Positions 25,976 through 34,504 of a stretch of 64,000 nt of DNA are shown here, in pieces (within the stretch, counting starts at the first letter, position 1; each line of letters starts with the position of its first letter). The DNA is from an uncultured Paracoccus sp. (GTDB lineage Bacteria > Pseudomonadota > Alphaproteobacteria > Rhodobacterales > Rhodobacteraceae). Below the pieces are notes generated by a model that saw nothing but the letters and a program-made list of their open reading frames with translations, ran no database searches and was not told where the DNA came from. The DNA lies in assembly GCF_947487305.1 (NCBI RefSeq), contig NZ_CANKWH010000006.1:62001-126000 (forward strand). Direction: 5' to 3'. The translations under genes were made by a program, and so were the position numbers.

Positions 25976-27061
25976 TCACATAGCCGCCGCGAAACGGTCG
26001 GCCAGCCAGTCGGCCAGCATCGGACGATAGAGCCAGGGGATGTTGTTGCAGACGTGGTTGCCGTCGGGAAAGATGTGCAATTCCACCGGCCCGGCACAGG
26101 CTTCGGCGCTGCGCTGCGCCTCGATCGGCGGGAAGATCTTGTCCTTGCCGCCATGCAGGATCAGCGCCGGGGCGGCGACCGGCACCGCACCCGACAGGGT
26201 GAAGGCACGCGCCCGCGCCTCGGTCTCGTCCTGCCCCAGCGCAAAGCCCATATTGTCGCGATAGACCTGCGGCAGCGCGGTCCAGAAACTGCCCAGATCG
26301 TGAAAGCCGTTGATCGAGACGACGCCCGCCAGCCCGGCAATCCCGCGCGCGATCCTCAGCGCCAGATGCCCGCCAAAGGCCATGCCGACCAGCCCGCGCT
26401 GACCGTTCAGCCCGGGCCGGTCCGCAATCGCCGCCACCATCGCCGTATAGGCCGGGCCGAAATCCGCGCGCAGATGGCCATGCTCGCGCCCCTCGCCCTG
26501 ACCGGGGCCGTCCATCGACAGCGTGGCGATGCCACGGGCGTGGAAATGCCGCTCGAAGGCGGGGAATTCCTCCTTGGTGGAATCCGAGCCCGGAATGATG
26601 ACCGCCAGCGGATGCGGCCCCGGACCCTGCGGCAGGCGCAGGATCGCTCGCAGGACGCCGCCCTCGAAACGCGCCTCGATCACTTCGCCCGGCGGGTCGA
26701 GCAGCGGCAGGGCGCGCCGATGGAGCGCCACCTTGCGGGCCGAGGCGGCGGCTTTCGCGCCCAGATCGTCAAAGGCCATGAACTGGCCGAAATGATAAAA
26801 AAGGCTCGCGCGCGCGAATCCCTCGCCTGCGGTGACTCGGTGGCCGTTCTCCAGCGCGGCTTCCGCCTGCACGGCATGGCGTTCGCCCTCGGCACTCCAG
26901 GCGGGCAGCCAGTTCTCCCATGTTCCTGCCCGATCGATGACGGCCTTCGCCGTGGCCGAGGGGATGCCCGCAACCTCGATGCGCGGCAACCAATGTTCGA
27001 CCACGCTCAGCAGCCGGTTTTCCTGATCCTTCACGGCAGTCTTCCTTGTCTTGCTCGTCAT
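25976..27061 (-). CDS. Alpha/beta hydrolase family protein lacking the nucleophilic serine
   Basis: 361 aa with a helical N-terminal ~130 residues and a C-terminal alpha/beta fold resembling the FrsA/2,6-dihydroxypseudooxynicotine-hydrolase group. The nucleophile elbow reads GLVGMAFGGHLA: the position normally occupied by Ser (GxSxG) is Ala. The other triad members look present: Asp in LHGGKDKIF and His in FPDGNHVCNN. The ATG overlaps the cupin stop (ATGA), so it is the last gene of the LIV/dioxygenase operon. It could be a C-C bond hydrolase or lyase using other chemistry, or an inactive fold. The family name should not be read as proof of nicotine catabolism. Confidence 0.8.
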   Translation of the reverse strand: MTSKTRKTAVKDQENRLLSVVEHWLPRIEVAGIPSATAKAVIDRAGTWENWLPAWSAEGERHAVQAEAALENGHRVTAGEGFARASLFYHFGQFMAFDDLGAKAAASARKVALHRRALPLLDPPGEVIEARFEGGVLRAILRLPQGPGPHPLAVIIPGSDSTKEEFPAFERHFHARGIATLSMDGPGQGEGREHGHLRADFGPAYTAMVAAIADRPGLNGQRGLVGMAFGGHLALRIARGIAGLAGVVSINGFHDLGSFWTALPQVYRDNMGFALGQDETEARARAFTLSGAVPVAAPALILHGGKDKIFPPIEAQRSAEACAGPVELHIFPDGNHVCNNIPWLYRPMLADWLADRFAAAM

Positions 27062-27390
27062 GTCGGCATGGCCAGCAGCACCGAGGCGGGGGCATTGCTG
27101 CGATTGACCAGCGCCCGCGCCTCGCCGGGGGCCAGACGGCAGCTGTCCAGCACCCCCAGCGTCACCGAACCGCCCACGGTCTCCACGACCAGTTCGCCGG
27201 CGATGACAATATAGATCTTTTCGACCGCCGCATCCTTCAGCGAGGTGTGGCCGCCGGGCAGAAGATGCGACAGGCCGATCCAGATGGTGTCGGTTTCTGT
27301 CGCCTCCTTGCCCTGCAGGCGCAGGCAGCGCATGTCGTAATGTTCCGGCGCCTCATAGGGACGCGCCTCGGCATAGCGAGTGACCTGCAT
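27058..27390 (-). CDS. Small cupin-domain protein
   Basis: 110 aa single-domain cupin. A hydrophobic beta-barrel core is visible around PGGHTSLKDAAVEKIYIVIAG, which corresponds to cupin motif 1 (G(X)5HXH(X)3-4E(X)6G) with only one of its histidines. Motif 2 near LAPGEARALVNRS lacks the usual histidine. Metal binding is therefore doubtful. It is the penultimate gene of the operon, 6 bp after the MDR gene and overlapping the hydrolase. Small cupins in catabolic operons may act as isomerases, decarboxylases or sensors; no function can be assigned. Confidence 0.75.
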   Translation of the reverse strand: MQVTRYAEARPYEAPEHYDMRCLRLQGKEATETDTIWIGLSHLLPGGHTSLKDAAVEKIYIVIAGELVVETVGGSVTLGVLDSCRLAPGEARALVNRSNAPASVLLAMPT

Positions 27391-27396
27391 CTGGCG

Positions 27397-28401
27397 TCAG
27401 GGCCTGAGCAGCACCCGGTCCGGCGTGCCGCGCAGGACCGAGGCAAAGGCCTTGGCCGCGTCATCGAAGGCATAGCAGGTTTCGGGGTTGATCGGGAACG
27501 GCTTCAGCAACCCGGCCTCGAATTTCGGCTTCAGCCTGTCGAAGATCTTAGCGCCGTCGACCGAGCTCAGCGCCAGCGTGTCGATGCCGATGAATTTGTG
27601 ACGCCCCCGGAAGAAGGTGAAGATGTCAAAAGGCACGGCGCGGTCGAAGGTCGAGATGAATATCTGCCGTCCCTGCTTGGCCAGGGCCTTGTTCGCCATC
27701 TCGAAATAGGGGCTGCCGACGGTGTTGAAGACGATATCGGCGCCATGCCCGCCGGTGCGTTCGCGCACCAGTTCGGCAACGTCCTGGGCGCTGAGATCGA
27801 ACATCTCGACCGGGCCATTGGCATGACCCATCAGCGGCTGCGGCGTATGTTCGACGGCAAAGACCGTCGCCCCGGCCATGGTCGCGAGCTGGATCACCGC
27901 CTGCCCGACCTTGCCATTGCCGCCGCAGACCAGAACCACATCGGTCGGCTGGACGCCGCCCGCCTCGCGCAGCCCCTCGAAGGCGGTGATGAAGGGCACC
28001 CCGATCGAACCGGCCTCTTCCATGGTCATGTTCGCGGGCTTGGCACGCACCGCCTTCTGGTCCAGCACCAGCCATTTCGCATGGCTGCCGTCCTGGGTGA
28101 TGCCCAGCTCGCCGCCGCCGCCCCAGACCTCCATCCCGATCATGCTGTCCGGGCCGTCGCGGACGATGCCGGCAAAGTCGCGGCCGGGAATGCGCGGCCA
28201 GATCGCGTGGGGCATATGACCAAGCGAGGCCTTCACGTCGCTGGGGTTGACCCCGGCGGCCATGACCTCGACCAGCACCTGACCGGGGCCGGGGCGGGGG
28301 ATGTCGACATCGACGATGTCGATCAGCACATTGTCGAGATCGGGCGATTTCTGCGACACCCGCAGCGCCTGCGACAGTTTCGTATCGATAGAGATGTTCA
28401 T
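27397..28401 (-). CDS. Quinone-oxidoreductase-like MDR-family NAD(P)-dependent reductase
   Basis: 334 aa from the ATG at 28401, chosen because AGGAGG lies 7 nt upstream; an alternative in-frame start 18 bp earlier is less well placed. It has the MDR GroES-like half (GRDFAGIV) and a Rossmann NAD(P) site reading CGGNGKVGQAVIQLA. The structural-zinc cysteine cluster and catalytic zinc ligands are absent, as in the quinone reductase (QOR) branch. In this operon it may reduce an enone or keto intermediate; for example it could stand in for maleylacetate reductase, which is otherwise missing. That role is speculative. Confidence 0.85.
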   Translation of the reverse strand: MNISIDTKLSQALRVSQKSPDLDNVLIDIVDVDIPRPGPGQVLVEVMAAGVNPSDVKASLGHMPHAIWPRIPGRDFAGIVRDGPDSMIGMEVWGGGGELGITQDGSHAKWLVLDQKAVRAKPANMTMEEAGSIGVPFITAFEGLREAGGVQPTDVVLVCGGNGKVGQAVIQLATMAGATVFAVEHTPQPLMGHANGPVEMFDLSAQDVAELVRERTGGHGADIVFNTVGSPYFEMANKALAKQGRQIFISTFDRAVPFDIFTFFRGRHKFIGIDTLALSSVDGAKIFDRLKPKFEAGLLKPFPINPETCYAFDDAAKAFASVLRGTPDRVLLRP

Positions 28402-28430
28402 GCGAAGTCCTCCTTGCATCGCGCGCCCCT

Positions 28431-29309
28431 TCAGGCCGCAAGTCCCAACATGTGTCTGGCTTCCGACGGCCCGGCGATCTGGCCGCCCAGCTGCTCGATG
28501 ATGGCGCGCACGCGCTCGACCAATTCGCCATTGCCCTTGGTCAGCACGCCCTTGGACAGATAGGAATTATCCTCCATCCCCACCCGCACATGCCCGCCGA
28601 GAAGCCAGCTTTGCGCAGCCATGGGGAAGGACATGCGACCGACGCCGAAGCCGGTCCAGGCGGCCCCCTGCGGCAGCATCCGCGCCGCCGTGGCCATCAT
28701 GTCGGGGGTCGAGGGAAAGCCGTATTTGATCCCGGTGACGATCGAGAACATTCCCGGCCCGGTCAGCGCACCCTGATCGATCAGGTCATGGGCCAGCCGG
28801 ATGTCGCCGCTGTCAAACACCTCGATCTCGGGTTTCACCCCGGCATCGCGGATGATCCCGGCCAGGGTTGCGGCATTGCGCGGCGTGTTGATGACCACCT
28901 CGCGTCCGAAGGTCATGGTATTCAGGTCCAGCGTGGCGATCTCGGGCTTCAGCGCCACGATATGCTCGGCCCGCTTCTCGGGGACCAGCAGGTTGGTGCG
29001 CGGCCCCGGAACCGCCGGGTCATGATCGCTGGGGTGATAGCGCCCGCCCGGCCCGGTGGTCAGGTTCAGGATCACAGCGTTGTTCTTGGCCCGGATGCGT
29101 TCGACCACCTCGCGGTAATAGGCCAGCTCCATCGAGGGCGCGCCGGTTTCGGGATCGCGCACATGGATATGGACGATGGCCGCCCCGGCATCGGCACCCT
29201 CGAGGCAGGCTGTCGCGATCTCTTCGGGTGTGACCGGCAGGGCCGGATGGTTCTCGCGCGTGGCCTGATTGCCGGTCACGGCGCAGGTGATGATGGTCTT
29301 CTGCGTCAT
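28431..29309 (-). CDS. BKACE family beta-keto acid cleavage enzyme (DUF849)
   Basis: 292 aa from the ATG at 29309, which overlaps the SDR stop (TGATG). Family signatures are KTIITCAVTGN, the metal-binding VHIHVRD, NLTTGPGG, and the C-terminal HVRVGMEDNSYLSKG. BKACE enzymes condense a beta-keto acid with acetyl-CoA and release acetoacetate plus a shorter acyl-CoA, using Zn bound by the HxH and a Glu. Placed next to an intradiol dioxygenase, a 3-oxoadipate-like acid is a reasonable substrate; carnitine-derived or amino-keto acids are alternatives. The family is certain, the substrate inferred. Confidence 0.92.
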   Translation of the reverse strand: MTQKTIITCAVTGNQATRENHPALPVTPEEIATACLEGADAGAAIVHIHVRDPETGAPSMELAYYREVVERIRAKNNAVILNLTTGPGGRYHPSDHDPAVPGPRTNLLVPEKRAEHIVALKPEIATLDLNTMTFGREVVINTPRNAATLAGIIRDAGVKPEIEVFDSGDIRLAHDLIDQGALTGPGMFSIVTGIKYGFPSTPDMMATAARMLPQGAAWTGFGVGRMSFPMAAQSWLLGGHVRVGMEDNSYLSKGVLTKGNGELVERVRAIIEQLGGQIAGPSEARHMLGLAA

Positions 29310-30061
29310 CAGAGGTGCCTTCCGCCATCGACGATGATCTTGGTGCCGGTCGAGAATGTCAGCGCGGTGGCACAGGACAGGATCGCCTCGGCCACATCCC
29401 GGGGCGAGGTGACGCGCCTGAGCGGGGTGGATTTCGCCACCTTGTCCTTGAACGCCTGCCCGCGGCCGGGAACGAATTCGGTATCGACCACCCCGGGCGA
29501 GACATTCATCACCCGGATCTCGGGGGCCAGCGCCCGACCAAGAGAATTGGCCATGATGTCGAGCCCCGCCTTGGCGCCGCAATAGGCGACATTCGAGCCG
29601 ACGCCGGTAAACCCGGCGATCGAGGAGACATTGACGATCAGCCCCTCGCCCGTGGCCTTCAGCGCCGGGGCGAAGGCGCGGATCGTGGCGAAGACCCCGC
29701 GCCAGTTGTTGATGAAAACCCGGTCGATCAGTTCGTCGGTCAGCGCGTCCAGATCGTCATGCGGCACGGGTTGAGTGGTGCCGGCGGTATTGACCAGCAG
29801 GTCAACCCGCCCCAGACGCGACAGGACGGCATCCCGAAAGGCATTGATCGAACCCGTATTCTCGATCGAGACCGGCAGGGCCAGATGATCACCGCCGCCC
29901 AGTTCGGCGACGATGGCCCGCGCGCGGTCTTCGCCCGAGCGATAGCCCACCACCACCGTTGCCCCGGCCCCGGCCAGAAGGCGGCAGGTCGCCGCCCCGA
30001 TGCCGCCCGAGCCGCCGGCGACGACCGCGACCTTGCCCTTCAGGATCTCCGTCTGTGTCAT
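29309..30061 (-). CDS. Short-chain dehydrogenase/reductase
   Basis: 250 aa classical SDR. The N-terminal cofactor site reads AGGSGGIGAATCRLL, NTAG replaces NNAG, and the catalytic Ser (NVSSIAG) and YCGAKAG (YxxxK) are present. The C-terminus FSTGTKIIVDGGRHL is typical. The arginine after GYRS suggests NADPH preference. It lies 9 bp downstream of the intradiol dioxygenase gene and is coupled to the BKACE gene. It probably interconverts a hydroxy and keto group in the same pathway. Confidence 0.9.
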   Translation of the reverse strand: MTQTEILKGKVAVVAGGSGGIGAATCRLLAGAGATVVVGYRSGEDRARAIVAELGGGDHLALPVSIENTGSINAFRDAVLSRLGRVDLLVNTAGTTQPVPHDDLDALTDELIDRVFINNWRGVFATIRAFAPALKATGEGLIVNVSSIAGFTGVGSNVAYCGAKAGLDIMANSLGRALAPEIRVMNVSPGVVDTEFVPGRGQAFKDKVAKSTPLRRVTSPRDVAEAILSCATALTFSTGTKIIVDGGRHL

Positions 30062-30070
30062 GGGTCCGCC

Positions 30071-30997
30071 TCAGCTTGTCTTGCCGGTGATCGGCGGCAC
30101 CGGATAGGTCGGCGTGCCCGGAACCAGCTTGAAGTCGTAATTGCAGGTATAGAAGGGCAGCGTCGCATCGGGATAGGCCGGGTCGGGCTGCGTATGCTCG
30201 ACGAAATCGCCGACGATCTGAAGTTTCGCGCCAAACACCACATCGCTGACCAGCGCCTCGTTCGTGTCCGAGAAGATTTGCGTGATCAGCGTCTTGTGGC
30301 CGGGCGCGGTGACGATGAAATGGATATGCGCCGGCCGCATCGGTTCGCGGTTCTGGGCGCGCAGCAGATCGCCCACCGGGCCATCCGTTGGCACCGGATA
30401 GCCAGCGGGTTTCACCGAGGCGAAGCTGAAATTCCCCTCGTCATCGCTGTGCAGCACGCCGCGCAGGTTGAAATCGTCCTGCCCGGTATCCTGGTTTTCA
30501 TAGAGCCCGACCGGCGAGGCTTGCCAGACATCCAGCTTGGCCCCGGCAATCGGCGTGCCGTCGGTCTCGGTCACACGGCCGGTGAAATAGAGGCTGGGCC
30601 CCGGCGTGTCCGAACGCGCGATGCAATCGCCATTGGCGCAGTGGGGCGCCTCGCCGCGATAAAAGGGGCCAAGCAGCGCCGACATGGTCTCGCCCTGCAT
30701 CCCGTTGTTGTTGATCAGGTCGATCAGGGTCGAGGCGCCCAGCACATCGGCAGCCAGCACCACCTCGTTGTTCGACTCGTTGGTCGCCTGACCCAGCCCG
30801 GCGATCCAGCGCAGCGCCGCCTCGAACTCCATCTCGGTCGGGCGAGCCTCGCGGACAAAGGCGTGCAGGTGCCGCACAACCAGTGCCATCAGCTCTTTCA
30901 GGCGCGCGTCATCGGTGTTCTGCATCGCCGCGAGGACCACGTCAGTCACCTGGGCCTCGCGCGAAATCAGCGCCGCTTTCAGAAATTCGTCTTTCAT
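30071..30997 (-). CDS. Intradiol ring-cleavage dioxygenase (hydroxyquinol/catechol 1,2-dioxygenase family)
   Basis: 308 aa non-heme Fe(III) dioxygenase. The N-terminal helical dimerisation domain is followed by the beta-sandwich with LLGPFYRGEAP, GAKLDVWQASPVGLYENQD, and the four metal ligands: Tyr in GLYEN, Tyr in AGYPVPTDGPVG, and two His in RPAHIHFIV. It opens an ortho-diphenol between the hydroxyls. Length and the GPVGDLLRAQNREPMRPAH block resemble hydroxyquinol 1,2-dioxygenases (product maleylacetate) more than plain catechol enzymes, but the choice needs assay. It sits between a GST and an SDR in the LIV-importer operon. Confidence 0.9.
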   Translation of the reverse strand: MKDEFLKAALISREAQVTDVVLAAMQNTDDARLKELMALVVRHLHAFVREARPTEMEFEAALRWIAGLGQATNESNNEVVLAADVLGASTLIDLINNNGMQGETMSALLGPFYRGEAPHCANGDCIARSDTPGPSLYFTGRVTETDGTPIAGAKLDVWQASPVGLYENQDTGQDDFNLRGVLHSDDEGNFSFASVKPAGYPVPTDGPVGDLLRAQNREPMRPAHIHFIVTAPGHKTLITQIFSDTNEALVSDVVFGAKLQIVGDFVEHTQPDPAYPDATLPFYTCNYDFKLVPGTPTYPVPPITGKTS

Positions 30998-31025
30998 GTC
31001 GATCTCCTTTTGCGATGGGGCGGCC

Positions 31026-31835
31026 TCAGGCCGCGCTTCCCGCCTTCAGGCTTTGCCGAAGATGCGGGTATTTCTCGGTCAGCAGCGACCCGTGGTAATA
31101 GGTCTTGCGATAGGCCGGGCTGGCCTGCATGGAGGCAAGCCAGTCGCCGATCTGCCAGTCGCCGATCTGCGGCGCATCGCGCCACAGGTGGTCAAGGCCG
31201 ATATCCTCCATCCGGACGATCACCGGCAGGATCATGACATCGGCAAGGCCAAGCTCGCGGCCCATCAGCCAGGGCCCGCCGCTCTCGGCCAGCCAGCCGG
31301 CCATGCGGTCGATGCCGCGTTGCAGACGGCTCAGCGCCTCGTCCATCTCGGGCTTCGGGAAGCCCGTGCGGCCCATCTTCATCAGAAATTCCCGGCGCAG
31401 GGGCTTGCTGTCGCAGAGCGCCCGGAACTCTCCCTCGGTCATCGCCTGATAATGCGGCAGGAAGGCGAGGTTGTAGGACGGCACCCGGATCGCCCCTGCC
31501 GGCACCTCGTCGATGAAGCGCATCATCGCGCGCATCCGGGCGATCTCAAGCGGATCCTTCGGGCGCAGCGGGGCAAGATCCCCCGCCACATCCTCGAGAT
31601 ATTCCAGGATCACCGCGGAATCGATCACCGGCTCGCCGTCATGGAGCAGCGTCGGCACCACGCCATTGGGGTTCAGAGCCAGATAGTCGGGCTTCAGCTG
31701 ATCCCCGGTAAAAAGGTCCAGCTTCCTCTCCTCGAAGCCCAGCCCCTTGTGGTGCAGCGCATAGCGGACGCGCTGGCTGCAGGTCGATTGCGGGGCGTTG
31801 TAGAGGACCAGCGAGCCGAGGTCGGGATGGGTCAT
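31026..31835 (-). CDS. Glutathione S-transferase family protein
   Basis: 269 aa. The N-terminal thioredoxin-like domain has NAPQSTCSQRVRYALHHKG and PNGVVPTLLHDGEPVIDSAVILEYLE, the glutathione-binding region; a C-terminal helical domain follows. A perfect 15-bp tandem duplication at 31141-31170 produces QIGDWQIGDW in the helical domain. In aromatic operons GSTs isomerise maleyl-type intermediates or cleave ethers; which applies is not visible. It lies 4 bp after livM and 28 bp before the dioxygenase gene. Confidence 0.85.
   Translation of the reverse strand: MTHPDLGSLVLYNAPQSTCSQRVRYALHHKGLGFEERKLDLFTGDQLKPDYLALNPNGVVPTLLHDGEPVIDSAVILEYLEDVAGDLAPLRPKDPLEIARMRAMMRFIDEVPAGAIRVPSYNLAFLPHYQAMTEGEFRALCDSKPLRREFLMKMGRTGFPKPEMDEALSRLQRGIDRMAGWLAESGGPWLMGRELGLADVMILPVIVRMEDIGLDHLWRDAPQIGDWQIGDWLASMQASPAYRKTYYHGSLLTEKYPHLRQSLKAGSAA
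31141..31170 (-). repeat. Perfect 15-bp tandem duplication inside the GST gene
   Basis: CAGTCGCCGATCTGC occurs twice head to tail, keeping the frame and adding five residues (repeat of QIGDW). It is either a recent slippage duplication or part of the normal sequence; comparison with homologues would tell. Confidence 0.8.
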
Positions 31836-31839
31836 GGCC

Positions 31840-32886
31840 TCAGTCCCAGTTCAGCAGCCGGGGCAGGCGGCCGCTTTTGGCCAGCGTGCCGACGATGCCC
31901 AGGGGGAAGAACATCAGGACCAGGATCATCACCACGCCGGTGCCGAGGATGTTGATCTCGGATGCCCCCAGCAGCGCCACGAAGATCTCGTTCAGCGCGA
32001 CGATCAGGATGGCACCGATGACCGGCCCGGCGATGGTGCCCTTGCCGCCGAGGATCGACATCAGCACCAGATTGGCCGAGACCCCGATCAAGAGGAAGAT
32101 GTTCGGCCGCAGATAGGTCAGGTATTCGCCCCAGACCGCGCCCGCCATGCCGACGAAGAAGGCCGAGAGTGCGAAGGCCAGCACCTTGTAGAAGCGGGTA
32201 TTGATACCGGCGCTTTCGGCCTTGATCTCGTCCTTGGCGATGGCGCGCAGCCCAAGGCCGAACTTGGAATGCTTGATCCGGTAGCTGGCCCAGACCGACA
32301 CGGCGGCGATCACCAGCATGGCATAGTAATAGGGCAGCTTGCTCCATTCCGCCGACAGGCTGTTGGTGGGCAGCGTCAGCCCGTTCGCCCCGCCGATGAA
32401 GCCCCAGTTGTCAAAGAGAATTCGGGCGATCATCAGAAGCGCGATCGACGAGATGATGAAGCTGGGCCCGCGCACCTTCAGCGTGATCAGACCGACGCCG
32501 TAGCCGATGATCGCGGCGATCAGACCGGCCAGCGGCGCGGTGATCAGCGAGCTGACGCCGTAACGCGCGAGGATCATGCCCGAGACATAGCCGCCGATGC
32601 CGAAGAAGACCGCGTGCCCCAGCGAGACATAGCCGGTAAAGCCGCCGAGGATGTTCCAGCCCGAGGCCATCGCCGCATAGGAGGCGGTGAACAGCACCAG
32701 ATGCAGCAGGTAGTTGTAATTGCCGGTGAATTGCAGCAGCGGAAGGGCGGTCAGCACCGCCAGCAGCACCAGCGGGAACCAGGTCGCGCGACTCTGGTCG
32801 GATTTGCGGGCGAGTTTCAGGTTATGGGCGCGGCGCGCCTCGACGACGGCACTGGCGCTGGTGGTTTGCAGATGGGTGGCAGTCAT
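31840..32886 (-). CDS. livM: Branched-chain amino-acid-type ABC transporter permease LivM
   Basis: 348 aa from the ATG at 32886, overlapping the livH stop as TGATG. About 9-10 hydrophobic segments, with the family stretch NILGGFTGYVSLGHAVFFGIGGY and the cytoplasmic loop GLGLRAIAKDEIKAESAGI that contacts the ATPases. With LivH it forms the membrane channel of a LIV (HAAT) importer. Placed upstream of a dioxygenase and BKACE operon, it probably imports an aromatic acid or other catabolite rather than leucine. Confidence 0.92.
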   Translation of the reverse strand: MTATHLQTTSASAVVEARRAHNLKLARKSDQSRATWFPLVLLAVLTALPLLQFTGNYNYLLHLVLFTASYAAMASGWNILGGFTGYVSLGHAVFFGIGGYVSGMILARYGVSSLITAPLAGLIAAIIGYGVGLITLKVRGPSFIISSIALLMIARILFDNWGFIGGANGLTLPTNSLSAEWSKLPYYYAMLVIAAVSVWASYRIKHSKFGLGLRAIAKDEIKAESAGINTRFYKVLAFALSAFFVGMAGAVWGEYLTYLRPNIFLLIGVSANLVLMSILGGKGTIAGPVIGAILIVALNEIFVALLGASEINILGTGVVMILVLMFFPLGIVGTLAKSGRLPRLLNWD

Positions 32887-33764
32887 CAGGACATCTCCGG
32901 TTTCTCGCCGAACAGGCCTTGCGGCCGGACCAGCAGGATGACGAACAGGGCGAGGAAGAAGGTCATCGTGGACCAGGTGGCGCCGATCCAGGTGCCGACA
33001 AAGGCGGCGATGACCGACAGGACCAGCGCACCGACGACGGTGCCAAGGATGCTGCCCATGCCGCCCAGCACGACGACCGACATCAGCATCGGGATCCATT
33101 CCCAATGTTTCGCCGGGAAGAAGGAAAAGACGAAGCTGACCAGCGACCCCGCTGCCCCGGCCAGCGCAAGGCCAAGCGCGAAGCTGATGATGCTGATCCG
33201 GTTCACGTTCACGCCCAGCAGTTCGGCCGCCTCGCGGTTCTGGGTGGTCGCGCGGATGGCATAGCCGAGGCGCGAGTATTTCAGGAACAGCGCCACCCCG
33301 GCGATCAGCGTCAGCGAGATCACCCCGGCGTAAAGCTGGCCCTTGGGGATGAAGACATTGCCGATGAAGAAGGCGTCGGTCGCATAGGCGGGCGAGGTGA
33401 CGCGGTGGGTATTGGTGAAGAGGACGCCCAAGAGACCCTCGACCGACATGGCCAGCGCGAAGGTCAGAAGCACCGTCATTTCCGAGTATTTGGCGCTGCG
33501 CGCCTCTTTCTCGAAAATGAGCTTGTAGATGACGACGCCCACCACGGCCATGACGATGGCCGAGGGGATCATCATCAGGATCGGATCGATCCCCAGATAG
33601 CGGAAGCCCAGAAAGGTCACATAGGCCCCGGCGACGATCAGCGCCGGATGCGCGAGGTTCACGATATGCATGACCCCGAAGACCAGGGACAGGCCCGAGC
33701 CCATCAGCGCGATGACTCCGCCAAGCGCCAGTCCGAGGATGAGGATTTGAATGATCTCAGCCAT
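32886..33764 (-). CDS. livH: Branched-chain amino-acid-type ABC transporter permease LivH
   Basis: 292 aa, about 8 hydrophobic segments. The signature loop AIRATTQNREAAELLGVNVNRI is the ATPase-coupling region of LivH, and GGMGSILGTVVGALVLS is typical near the C-terminus. It is 11 bp downstream of livF and coupled to livM. Confidence 0.92.
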   Translation of the reverse strand: MAEIIQILILGLALGGVIALMGSGLSLVFGVMHIVNLAHPALIVAGAYVTFLGFRYLGIDPILMMIPSAIVMAVVGVVIYKLIFEKEARSAKYSEMTVLLTFALAMSVEGLLGVLFTNTHRVTSPAYATDAFFIGNVFIPKGQLYAGVISLTLIAGVALFLKYSRLGYAIRATTQNREAAELLGVNVNRISIISFALGLALAGAAGSLVSFVFSFFPAKHWEWIPMLMSVVVLGGMGSILGTVVGALVLSVIAAFVGTWIGATWSTMTFFLALFVILLVRPQGLFGEKPEMS

Positions 33765-33775
33765 GAATTGCTCCT

Positions 33776-34504
33776 TCAGGCGGCCTTCTTGCCGCCGAGA
33801 TAGAGTTCCTGAATGCGGGGATCGGCCAGAACCTCGGGCGCCGGCCCCTCGAACAGCGTGCGGCCCAGATCCAGCACCACGCCATAGTCGGAATTTCTCA
33901 GCCCCATCAGGGCGTTCTGCTCGACCAGAAGGACGGTTACGCCCTCGTCCGAGATCATCTTCATGATGTCGAACATCTCCTGCACGATCTTCGGCGCGAG
34001 ACCGAGCGAGGGCTCGTCCAGCATGATGATGTCGGGCTTGATGATCAGCGTGCGGGCCATGGCCAGCGTCTGCTGCTGCCCGCCCGACATGGTGCCGGCG
34101 AACTGGTCGGCGCGTTCCCTCAGGATTGGGAAACGCTCCATGATCTCGCCGACGCGGCGGTCCAGCTCCTTGCTGTCATCCAGCGTGAAGCCGCCCATGC
34201 GCAGGTTCTCCCGCACCGTCATCTTGGGAAACAGCGCGCGTTCCTGCGGCACGAAGCAGATGCCCTTGCGCAGGATCTGGTCGGGGCGCAGCCCGTTCAG
34301 CCGCTCGCCCTTGAAGATCACGTCGCCCTTGCGGATGCTCAGCATGCCGCAGATCGACTTCAGCAGCGTGGATTTCCCCGCGCCGTTCGGGCCGATGATG
34401 CAATGGACCTTGCCCGGCTCGACCGTCAGATGCGCCCCGTCAAGGATCGCCGGACCGTCGCCATAGCCTGCGGTGATATTGGTGACTTGCAGAAGATCGG
34501 TCAT
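33776..34504 (-). CDS. livF: LIV-type ABC transporter ATP-binding protein LivF
   Basis: 242 aa. Walker A GPNGAGKST, signature MSGGQQQ, Walker B IIMLDEPSLGLAP and switch VLLVEQNA are present. Its ATG overlaps the livG stop (TGATG). It pairs with LivG as the ATPase dimer of the importer. Confidence 0.93.
   Translation of the reverse strand: MTDLLQVTNITAGYGDGPAILDGAHLTVEPGKVHCIIGPNGAGKSTLLKSICGMLSIRKGDVIFKGERLNGLRPDQILRKGICFVPQERALFPKMTVRENLRMGGFTLDDSKELDRRVGEIMERFPILRERADQFAGTMSGGQQQTLAMARTLIIKPDIIMLDEPSLGLAPKIVQEMFDIMKMISDEGVTVLLVEQNALMGLRNSDYGVVLDLGRTLFEGPAPEVLADPRIQELYLGGKKAA

Noticed and set aside
25976..27061. Nicotine degradation (dihydroxypseudooxynicotine hydrolase) pathway
   Set aside because: Resemblance of the hydrolase fold is too general, its nucleophile is missing, and no other nicotine-pathway gene is nearby.
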